From the NCBI RefSeq assembly GCF_002211305.1, contig NZ_LOKW01000012.1, positions 124,001 through 188,000 on the forward strand: a DNA stretch of 64,000 nucleotides, read 5' to 3'. The notes below the pieces were generated by a model. It was not told where the DNA came from. It ran no database searches and saw only the letters and a program-made list of their open reading frames with translations. The position numbers and the translations under genes are program-made. How positions within the stretch are numbered: the first letter of the stretch is position 1; each line of letters starts with the position of its first letter. This DNA comes from Rhizobium sp. R634 (lineage in GTDB: Bacteria > Pseudomonadota > Alphaproteobacteria > Rhizobiales > Rhizobiaceae). Below, in pieces: positions 47,223-54,606 of the stretch.

Positions 47223-47535
47223 GAGCAGATCCCCGGCAGGAAAATCAAGGAGATATCAGGACGCGAAAGAGGAAGCGGCCAGATAGTCCTCTTCGGGCGA
47301 TCTCGACGGGAGCGCGGCTAACCGGACGATACGTATGGCTCATAGTTTTCCTTGACCCTCTACGCCGTGCACATCATCGCACGTTCATTCCAACCTACAG
47401 GCCGACCCGCATTTGTCAAGGACATAGACAAATTGTCGGAGACGGTGTACCAAAGTCCGGGTTGTCGCGATAATTGCAACCCAATATGGCCCTCATTAAG
47501 TATGCGCTCCGAACTAATTGGAACGGGCTATCCGG
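47223..47535. promoter_or_regulatory. Glycosidase/ROK divergent control region with inverted repeat
   Basis: A 313-bp gap between the divergent glycosidase and ROK regulator. It contains TTTGTC-N9-GACAAA at 47412-47432, a perfect 6-bp inverted repeat with 15-bp centre spacing, directly followed by another TTGTC. This is a good candidate operator for the ROK protein. No gene is visible here. Confidence 0.5.
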
Positions 47536-48717
47536 ATGGCAAAGACATCTCCTGTCACTCAGACTCCCATCGCACGAAAAATTTCCACGAATGCGGTGAT
47601 CCGAACCGTTCTGGCGAACGGGTCAATCTCCCGCGCCGATATCGCCAAGCTGACCGGCTTGTCGAAACAGACGATTTCCGATGTCGTGCGCGACCTCGAA
47701 AATGACGGATGGCTGAAGCCCGTCGGGCAGACAGACGGCCGTCCGGGCCGGAATGCCATCACCTACGAGATCAATGCCAGAGCGGGCCTGGCGGTCTCCA
47801 TCGATCTCGGGGGCACCAAGATCGCGGCGGCTGTTTGCGATCTCTTGGGAAATGTCGTTGCCGAAACCAAGGTACCGACCGACCCGCGCGGCGGAATGCA
47901 TCTCGTCAATCAGTTCAGCGATCTCATCGCCGAGCTTGCGCTTGCGGCCGGGACGACCGCTGACAAACTCCGCCTCGTGGTTCTGGGCAGCCCCGGCGTG
48001 CTCGATCCGGTGACCGGACACATCAACGTGGCGCCGAACATCCCCGGCATCGACGCCATAAACCTGAAGCAGGTCTTCAGCGACAGAATGGGCATACCCG
48101 TCATCGTCGAAAATGACGTCAACCTGGCCGCGCAAGGGGAGCGCTGGCGGGGACATGGTGTCGAAACGGGCAATTTTGCTTTCATTGCTCTCGGAACGGG
48201 CGTCGGCATGGGCATCATCGCAAACGGTGCTCTGATGCGCGGCGCGCGAGGAGCGGCCGGCGAAATCGCCTATCTTCCGATCGGCGGAGATGCTTTCGAT
48301 CCCGGCGGGTTTACGCTCGGCACTTTTGAGAGCGCGGTCGGCAGTGTCGCGATGCTGCGCCGCTACACCGGGTTCGGCGGACGCAACGCCTCCACCGTCG
48401 CCGATCTCTTCGCCGCGTTCAACGCAGGAGAAACAAGCGCCGTGGCCGCGATCGAAGAGACGGCCAGACTGGTGGCGGTCGCCATAGCCGCGATCGGAGC
48501 GACTCTCGACCCCGAGATGGTGATCGTCGGCGGCAGCATCGGCGCCAGACCGGAGTTGGCAGACGCCATCCGGCGTTTCCTGCCGCGCTGCACGCCCTAC
48601 CCGCCGCGCATCGAGATCAGCCGATTCGGGAACCGAGCCTCCCTCATCGGAGGCGTGGGGATCGCGGTCGAGCGCATGCATGACGATCTGTTTGGCGTAA
48701 AATTCAGGGAAATCTGA
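47536..48717 (+). CDS. ROK family transcriptional regulator
   Basis: A 393-aa protein with an N-terminal winged helix (AVIRTVLANGSISRADIAKLTGLSKQTISDVVRDLENDGW) and a C-terminal sugar-kinase-like ROK domain (VSIDLGGTKIAAAVCDLLG, ENDVNLAAQGE, FIALGTGVGMGIIANG). The cysteine zinc motif usually seen after GEIxxL in ROK repressors and kinases is replaced by PIGGDAFDPGGFTLG, with no Cys. Start at 47536 (MAKTSPVTQ). It is divergent from the glycosidase and probably senses the sugar handled by the neighbouring transporter. Confidence 0.88.
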   Translation: MAKTSPVTQTPIARKISTNAVIRTVLANGSISRADIAKLTGLSKQTISDVVRDLENDGWLKPVGQTDGRPGRNAITYEINARAGLAVSIDLGGTKIAAAVCDLLGNVVAETKVPTDPRGGMHLVNQFSDLIAELALAAGTTADKLRLVVLGSPGVLDPVTGHINVAPNIPGIDAINLKQVFSDRMGIPVIVENDVNLAAQGERWRGHGVETGNFAFIALGTGVGMGIIANGALMRGARGAAGEIAYLPIGGDAFDPGGFTLGTFESAVGSVAMLRRYTGFGGRNASTVADLFAAFNAGETSAVAAIEETARLVAVAIAAIGATLDPEMVIVGGSIGARPELADAIRRFLPRCTPYPPRIEISRFGNRASLIGGVGIAVERMHDDLFGVKFREI

Positions 48718-48790
48718 AGAATGCACCGGCAGTTGAAGAGAGGCTGGCGCGCCACTTGAGAACTGTGTTCGATGCGCTAGATTTTCCGTC

Positions 48791-49084
48791 ATGATAACGG
48801 CAACGCAGATACGCGGCGCACGCGCCATGATCGGGATGAGCCTCGAAGAGCTCGCCGCCGCAAGCGGTCTCACGCCTGAAACCGTTGCAGCGCTGGAAAA
48901 AGGCGAATGGATGGGTGAGCCGCATGCGTTACTCGACGTACGGGCAACGCTCGAGGCACAGGGCATCATCTTCCTGTCCAGCGGCAATCAGGACGAAGGC
49001 GGCCCCGGCATCCGGCTGCGCGCGCGCACCTCAAGCGATGACGGCATCCGGCCGGAAAACCTCAACGCCGCCAACGACGACTGA
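48791..49084 (+). CDS. Small XRE-type helix-turn-helix protein
   Basis: A 97-aa protein. The HTH reads TQIRGARAMIGMSLEELAAASGLTPETVAALEKGE, a canonical XRE/Cro-type motif. The remainder (LEAQGIIFLSSGNQDEGGPGIRLRAR) resembles the tail of rhizobial single-domain regulators. The targets are unknown. The gene starts 73 bases after the ROK stop and could be its own unit. Confidence 0.75.
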   Translation: MITATQIRGARAMIGMSLEELAAASGLTPETVAALEKGEWMGEPHALLDVRATLEAQGIIFLSSGNQDEGGPGIRLRARTSSDDGIRPENLNAANDD

Positions 49085-49097
49085 CAGAACCGAACAA

Positions 49098-49310
49098 TCA
49101 GAGATAGGTCTTGGCGAGGTCGGCGAGTTTGCCGCCGTCCTTCACGCCCTGCCTGTAGAGCTGAATGATCACCGCGCCGATCCGCTCGGCCTCCGGCGTC
49201 GTCTTGTTGAGACCGCGTTCATCGCAGACCTTGTCGAGCACCTGTGAGAGGAGATCGAGGTCTTCCGAAAAAAGCGGCAAATCATGGGGGTGAATTGACG
49301 ATCGTAACAT
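49098..49310 (-). CDS. Small conserved protein of Rhizobiaceae
   Basis: A 70-aa acidic-helical protein (MLRSSIHPHDLPLFSEDLDLL then VLDKVCDERGLNK). I recognise the pattern only as a small protein repeated in rhizobia. Start at 49310; GGAGGG lies about 12 bases upstream. No domain can be assigned. It converges with the HTH gene. Confidence 0.6.
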   Translation of the reverse strand: MLRSSIHPHDLPLFSEDLDLLSQVLDKVCDERGLNKTTPEAERIGAVIIQLYRQGVKDGGKLADLAKTYL

Positions 49311-49483
49311 CACGCCACAGTTCCCTCCGAGGGCAAACGCACCTGACGCTTGCATCGCCGGACGCCCTCCGCAACCGACAATATCATCATTATGCGCGAG
49401 GGTCCGAACTTTAGCAACTGCGCAAATTTTCGATGGAACGATATTTTGCCCCGTGCGTTACCGCGGGGTTTTAAAGAGTATCA

Positions 49484-49729
49484 GTGAGTGCAGACGTGAG
49501 CGAAAAGCGCTTTCCCTCCCCCGTCCGGGTCCTTTCTCCAAACAGCAGCCTGATCGTTTCCACCGCCTGGGATGCCGTCGAATATCTCAAACGATGGCCG
49601 GCCAAGCGCGGGCGCGATTATCGCGTGGCTCTCCAACACTGCCTGGACGCGCTGGATGGGCTGCGCAGCCCGAGGGCAGCGCAGGCTTCCTTCGTCACAG
49701 CCGCGAAGAGGGCCGGATTGCTGATATGA
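49484..49729 (+). CDS. DUF982 domain protein
   Basis: An 81-aa protein matching DUF982. The core SSLIVSTAWDAVEYLKRWPAKRGRDYRVALQHCLDALDG is diagnostic; many copies occur per rhizobial genome. The function is unknown. The start is GTG at 49484. A CCCCG...CGGGG hairpin followed by TTTT lies at 49449-49468, just upstream of the start, and could influence translation. Confidence 0.8.
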   Translation: MSADVSEKRFPSPVRVLSPNSSLIVSTAWDAVEYLKRWPAKRGRDYRVALQHCLDALDGLRSPRAAQASFVTAAKRAGLLI

Positions 49730-49828
49730 AAGGTGCGGCGAGTTTCAAATCTGCCCGCCACGCGTCGAGCCCTTGATTTTCAAGATGTCGACATTGCCAA
49801 ATGGTTGCGTAGTTTGGCGCGATCTCGC

Positions 49829-50044
49829 CTAGCTGTTGCGGCTGCTGGCGGCGAGCTGAGGGTGAACGGACCCTTCCATGATCACCTTGGCGGTGATCTC
49901 GATCACCTGCTCCTCGGCGAGTTCCGCAAGCGCGAGCGCCACTTCGCCCTCTGGCCAGCCGGCTTTGACAGCCTCATCCGACAGAGCCTGAAACGCGCTG
50001 GCGAGGGCCTGCCTGCAAGTTAGATTCTGCTTTATATCCGCCAT
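49829..50044 (-). CDS. Small helical protein, unknown
   Basis: A 71-aa protein (MADIKQNLTCRQALASAFQA then LAELAEEQVIEITAKVIMEG). It appears helical and acidic. It resembles small orphan proteins of Rhizobiaceae, with no domain I can name. It lies between the DUF982 gene and the tRNA. Confidence 0.5.
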   Translation of the reverse strand: MADIKQNLTCRQALASAFQALSDEAVKAGWPEGEVALALAELAEEQVIEITAKVIMEGSVHPQLAASSRNS

Positions 50045-50284
50045 GCGCTCGCACTGGGCCGTCTGGGACTGGGGTGATCTTAATCTACACCTATTCGCGA
50101 GAATGCGAAGAGGTTTCAGATCTTTTTCAGTCCAGAACTGGGTTATTCAGGCAAGAACCGGGTATAGCCTTAACGAAATACAACAAATACCTGACCCTCA
50201 AACTAGAGGAGTCCCAAAAAGAACTACAGGATTTGTGTGCGACTGCACTCTGGGGGAGTATTTCGTCGCGTTATTTATTTTAAA

Positions 50285-50361
<77 letters not shown>

Positions 50362-50459
50362 ACCTGCCGAAACGGCTTGCTTCGTTTAGTTTTTCAGCGC
50401 GTGCAATGCAAGAGGAAAAAGCCTGCTTCGCAGAAAAAGGAGGGACCGAACGGCGATGG

Positions 50460-51128
50460 TCAGATCGCAGTCAGCATCAGCCGGCCTTCGGCGGTCTGGC
50501 GAGGCTGCCAGGCTTGGTAGTTGGGAATCGAAAAATGCGGTGTTGCGAAGGGCGCCGCGTGGGTTTCGGTGATGACGGCGACGTCGGCGCCGGCTGCTTC
50601 GCCGGCGAGGATGCCGGCCACCGCATCTTCGAAGACCAGGCATTTCGACGGATCGACGCCGAGGCGGCTCGCGCCGAGCAGATATCCCTCGGGGCTGGGC
50701 TTGCCTGACTTGACCTCCCCGCCGCTGACGATGACCTTCGGCATCGGAATGCCGGCAGCGGCCATGCGGCGCCTGGCGAGTTCGATCGGCGCGGAGGTGA
50801 CGATCGCCCATTTGCCATCGGCGATGGCACCGAGGAAGCGGATCGCGCCGGGGATTTCGACGATGCCGGCGACATCCTCCATCTCCTCGGCAAGCAGCAG
50901 ATCCGCTTCATGGGCGGGATCGACATCGGGCAGACCGAGCCCGCGGATGACGTCGGAGGCGCGGATGCCGTGGATCGTCTTCAGGAAGACCTCCGGCTCG
51001 AAGCCGTGGCGTCTTGCCCATTCGCTCCAGACGCGCTCGACGACGGCAATGGAATTCAGGAGCGTGCCGTCCATATCGAAGAGGAAGGCGTCGTAAGACC
51101 TATCGAGGATGTTGTGGAGAGCGGACAC
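50460..51128 (-). CDS. HAD-superfamily phosphatase (sugar phosphatase type)
   Basis: A 222-aa HAD hydrolase. Motif I is FDMDGTLLNS with the nucleophile Asp, motif II lies in WAIVTSAP, and motifs III/IV are KPSPEGYLLGASRLGV with LVFEDAVAGILAGEAAG. The cap is of the small helical (subfamily IA) type seen in phosphoglycolate and 2-deoxyglucose-6-phosphate phosphatases. The start is the ATG at 51128. It lies between the tRNA and the cellulose operon, on the same strand as the latter but probably separate. Confidence 0.88.
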   Translation of the reverse strand: MSALHNILDRSYDAFLFDMDGTLLNSIAVVERVWSEWARRHGFEPEVFLKTIHGIRASDVIRGLGLPDVDPAHEADLLLAEEMEDVAGIVEIPGAIRFLGAIADGKWAIVTSAPIELARRRMAAAGIPMPKVIVSGGEVKSGKPSPEGYLLGASRLGVDPSKCLVFEDAVAGILAGEAAGADVAVITETHAAPFATPHFSIPNYQAWQPRQTAEGRLMLTAI

Positions 51129-51205
51129 GGGCGTTTCCTTGCGGGTGATAAGGCACGGACGGCCCTGAAGCAGGCGAGTAGCGGAGAGCGGTCACGACGT
51201 CAACG

Positions 51206-53569
51206 TCAGTTATTGACGTCGGGGTGGGTCGCGTTGCGCAGATCGGCAAGGCCGCGGGCGGCATCGCGGCTGCCGGTCGCCGCAGCGGCTTGGAAGATGC
51301 GGCCGGCATCGTCGTACATTTTCAAATTGAGATAGCAATAACCGCGCAGCACCATCAGGTCGATGCGTTCCTGCTGCAACTGGGCGCGCTGATCGAGATA
51401 GATGAGGGTCTCGCGATAACGCCCGGCATCGAAGGCCGAAAGGGCGCGATCGGCGAGGATCGCCACCTGGAGTTCGGCGGCGCGCTGGCGATTCTGCGGC
51501 GCCTTGGTGGCTGCGACAGCAGCGTTGCTGGAAAGGCCGGCACGCAGATAGGCAAGGCTCTGGCCATAGGCTGCATCCTCGCGAACCCTACGCACGGGGC
51601 TCTGCAATGCCGCCTCGAAGGCGGAGATTGCCTCCATCGGGCGATTGATGTCCATCAGGCACCAGCCGCGCGACAGCGCATCGTTCGGGCTCAGCTGCGC
51701 AGCGTCGACGGTCGTCGAGCAGCCGCGCGTCTGGCGCGGACCGCGCCGGACAGTCACTGTCTGCATTGCGGGCCTTGCCGCGCGAACGGCCGCTTCCGGC
51801 TCCGGCTGCTGCGCGATGCCGCGTTCGGCCGGAAGCGGCTCGACGGCGGCAGGGCGCTGCGGCGGCTGCTGCGGAGCTTGCTGCTGCGGGGCGAGCGTAG
51901 CCCTCTCCGGCGGCATGACCGCACCCGGCGTCAGAGCGGCCGTGTCTTCGAGATTGGCGATCCGGGCCGAACGGCCGGCCCAGGCGCGCTGGAGGTCCGC
52001 CACAGCCTTGCGGTCATTCAGCTGTTCGCGGGTAATGACGAGGCCATAGGCGGAGGGTTCGTCATCGGGTTTCCAGGCGAGCGCCGTCTCGAACCAGCGC
52101 GCGGCGGTCTGGAACTGATTGAGAGAGCGGGCATACCAGCCGAACTGCTGCGCCGTCGGCGCATATTTCCGGGCGATGATTTCCGCGGCAATGCGGTGCA
52201 GCACGTCTTCGGCCAGATCGGCCGGCGGCTGCAACGCCATGAGGTTGGCGGTGGCGGCGAGATAAGTGGCGGTCGCTTCGTCGGAATCGGCGCGCCAGCG
52301 GAACATCACATCCTCGGCTTCCTGAGGCGCCTTGCGGGCAATCAGCGCCAGCGCCAGCCCCTGCGAAGCGTCGGCCGAATCCTGCTTGGCACGGGCGGCG
52401 CGGAACCACTTCTCGGCATCGGCATCGTTGTTGCGGCGAAGCTGATACCAGCCGAGCAGCAGTGCATCCGAGGCCAGGCCCTCGGTTTCAGCGAGCTTTT
52501 CGAGGCGGGTGATATAGTCGGGTGCGATGGCGAGATTTGGGGTCTCATTGCCTTCAGCGACAAAACGCCGGGCAAGATTATCGCGGATCGCATCAAATTC
52601 CCTGCTGCCGCCGGCGGCCGGCTTTTCCAGCGCCAGCAGCGCCTGCATCGGCTGGTAGCCCAGCAAGGTCGAGGCCTTTTCGACCGTCGCCTGCCGCTCT
52701 GCGGGATCGGTGCAATTCTTCAGGATATAGGTATAGGCATCCTGCCCGCGCTGCGCCCTCTTCGTCTGGACGAAGGCTTCGGCGACGCGCCAGAGCACAT
52801 CGACCTCGCTGCAGGTCAGCAGGCTCGGCGTGACGGCAGCGATGTCGACCACCGTCGCATATTGCTTGAGGTCCGAAGCGTTGACGAGGCGAGCACGCGC
52901 CTCGGCAACGTCAAGCCGCTCAAGAAGATCGACGGGCGGCTGCCATGCGGCATCCGCGGCCTGACGGTCGGCGATCGCTCTGCGCAGCTCGGCATAGCGG
53001 CCGTCGGAATAAAGCCGCCACATGGTCTCAAGCTGTTTGTCGCCATTCTGCGGCACGGCGAGCGGATCGGCCGGCGGAACCCAGTTCGGGTAGAGCGCCT
53101 GAAGGCGAGAGATTTCGGCCTGCAGGCGCACCTTATCGCCGCGGCTGGCAAAATAACGCAGCGCGCTTTCATCGACGGCAGGCTGCGCGGCGGGCTGCTG
53201 CGGTGGTGGTGGCGGCGCCGAAACGATGGGAGGCGGAACCGGCGCCGGCTCTGCGGTCGTCTGCGGAGAAGCGGGTTGCGGTGCCGCCGGCTGCGGCGCT
53301 TCCGTTTGCGCCTCGGGTGCAGCCGGTGCCGACGGCGGCGGAGAGGTAATCGCCTCGATCTTATCGGTGACACTCTGCACGTATTCGGGATCGACCGCCG
53401 GAGCATCGCTCGGCTTGATCCGGCCCATCATCATCAATTCCGGCGCCGGCTTGGCCGAGGGTCCAAGGCCGAACTTTTCCTGCAGCGCGACACGGTCCTT
53501 CAGCCCGGTGACGAGGGTCGCCACCACGGCTGCCGCAGAAATCGCCACGAGAGAAGTCTTCACAGACAC
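51206..53569 (-). CDS. Cellulose-operon TPR-rich protein
   Basis: A 787-aa protein. It begins with a short hydrophobic stretch (TSLVAISAAAVVATLVTGL), then a Pro/Ala-rich region (about residues 75-135), and about ten helical repeats of TPR character. The last part ends at about residue 785 without the outer-membrane beta-barrel found in BcsC. It is therefore a scaffold or export-associated protein, not a complete BcsC. The start is GTG at 53569, overlapping the cellulase gene by ten bases. Last gene of the cellulose operon. Confidence 0.8.
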   Translation of the reverse strand: MSVKTSLVAISAAAVVATLVTGLKDRVALQEKFGLGPSAKPAPELMMMGRIKPSDAPAVDPEYVQSVTDKIEAITSPPPSAPAAPEAQTEAPQPAAPQPASPQTTAEPAPVPPPIVSAPPPPPQQPAAQPAVDESALRYFASRGDKVRLQAEISRLQALYPNWVPPADPLAVPQNGDKQLETMWRLYSDGRYAELRRAIADRQAADAAWQPPVDLLERLDVAEARARLVNASDLKQYATVVDIAAVTPSLLTCSEVDVLWRVAEAFVQTKRAQRGQDAYTYILKNCTDPAERQATVEKASTLLGYQPMQALLALEKPAAGGSREFDAIRDNLARRFVAEGNETPNLAIAPDYITRLEKLAETEGLASDALLLGWYQLRRNNDADAEKWFRAARAKQDSADASQGLALALIARKAPQEAEDVMFRWRADSDEATATYLAATANLMALQPPADLAEDVLHRIAAEIIARKYAPTAQQFGWYARSLNQFQTAARWFETALAWKPDDEPSAYGLVITREQLNDRKAVADLQRAWAGRSARIANLEDTAALTPGAVMPPERATLAPQQQAPQQPPQRPAAVEPLPAERGIAQQPEPEAAVRAARPAMQTVTVRRGPRQTRGCSTTVDAAQLSPNDALSRGWCLMDINRPMEAISAFEAALQSPVRRVREDAAYGQSLAYLRAGLSSNAAVAATKAPQNRQRAAELQVAILADRALSAFDAGRYRETLIYLDQRAQLQQERIDLMVLRGYCYLNLKMYDDAGRIFQAAAATGSRDAARGLADLRNATHPDVNN

Positions 53570-54606
53570 TCCGGATGCTTCTCCCCAATATAGGCCAGCC
53601 CCAGCAGCTGAAGCGTGGACGGATAATAGAGCGCGGGCGCAAATTGCAGAGCCGAAGCCGGCAGCTTGGTCCCGTCGATTACACAGGCCAGAACATCGTT
53701 AACAATTCGATAACCGGGGTCCGACAGCACGGTCTTCGGGCGGCCGGTGGTCAGATCGATGGTGGCCGGAAGGCCGTCCGGGGACATGCCCTGCTGCAGG
53801 CGGGTCAACAGCGCCTTGTCCGTCACGCCGCCACGCGCGAGATAGAGTGGTATGCGAATGGCATTATAGGCGAATTCGGCATCGAACCCCTTCGCCGGCC
53901 GCGGCTGGCCGCGCAGGCTCACCCACTCGGCCGGAAGCTTGCGCGGACCGAACTGCATCGTCTTCAACAGCGCCACGCCGTCTTCCGACAGCTTTTCCCA
54001 GTCATCCGAGGGAGCGAGCACGGCCATCACCGGGATCGCCTCGTAAATCCAGTAGGACGGGTTGACGACGGGACCATCATCGCGATCGGCGGCTTTAAAG
54101 CCTTCCGCTCCCGGCATCAACAGCGTCCGGCCGTCTGTGCGCACCACGGTCTCGGCAAGCAGCGACTGTGCCATACGGGAGGCGGCGAGGATATAGTCGT
54201 TGCGTTTCCATGCCGTACCGGCAAGCGCCAGCGCATAGGCGATCAGCATGTCTCCATCGGTGGCGTTGTTGGTGTCGGTGACATGCGGTTTGACATTCGG
54301 ATCCCACTTCCACACGGCCAGACCATCGTCGCGCAGCAGCAGTTCCGTGCGGGTAAAATACCAGATCTGTTCGAAATCGGCGGGGCTTGCCGAAAGATAG
54401 GCGAGCAGCATGCCATAGCCCTGCCCTTCGCTATGGCTGATATTGCCGTTGCCATTGTCGACGATGCGGCCGGACGCATCGAGAAATTTCGCCTTATAGG
54501 CCGACCACGCCCCTGCATTGATCATCGCCTGCTGCGCGAGAGCGGGCGGGCCCACGGGCGCGAGTGCGACCGTTGCCGCAAACAGAAGCTTGCTCCACCC
54601 TCTCAT
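53560..54606 (-). CDS. bcsZ: Endo-1,4-beta-glucanase, GH8 (BcsZ/CelC)
   Basis: A 348-aa secreted glycoside hydrolase family 8 enzyme. The signal peptide is MRGWSKLLFAATVALAPVGP and cleavage is near ALAQQ. The catalytic acid Glu sits in SHSEGQGYGMLLA, and the conserved NATDGDMLIAYALA contains the proton-acceptor Asp region. In rhizobia this celC gene product trims cellulose during synthesis and affects root infection. Start at 54606; its ATGA overlaps the bcsB stop by four bases. Confidence 0.95.
   Translation of the reverse strand: MRGWSKLLFAATVALAPVGPPALAQQAMINAGAWSAYKAKFLDASGRIVDNGNGNISHSEGQGYGMLLAYLSASPADFEQIWYFTRTELLLRDDGLAVWKWDPNVKPHVTDTNNATDGDMLIAYALALAGTAWKRNDYILAASRMAQSLLAETVVRTDGRTLLMPGAEGFKAADRDDGPVVNPSYWIYEAIPVMAVLAPSDDWEKLSEDGVALLKTMQFGPRKLPAEWVSLRGQPRPAKGFDAEFAYNAIRIPLYLARGGVTDKALLTRLQQGMSPDGLPATIDLTTGRPKTVLSDPGYRIVNDVLACVIDGTKLPASALQFAPALYYPSTLQLLGLAYIGEKHPECL

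Noticed and set aside
49449..49468. CCCCG...CGGGG hairpin with TTTT as a terminator
   Set aside because: The stem is only five pairs, and the nearest upstream plus-strand gene ends more than 350 bases away beyond a gene on the other strand. It is mentioned only as a feature near the DUF982 start.
50074..50283. 69-codon open frame before tRNA-Pro
   Set aside because: Composition and codon use differ from the real genes, with no recognisable motif or ribosome site. Possibly a remnant, but not supportable as a gene.
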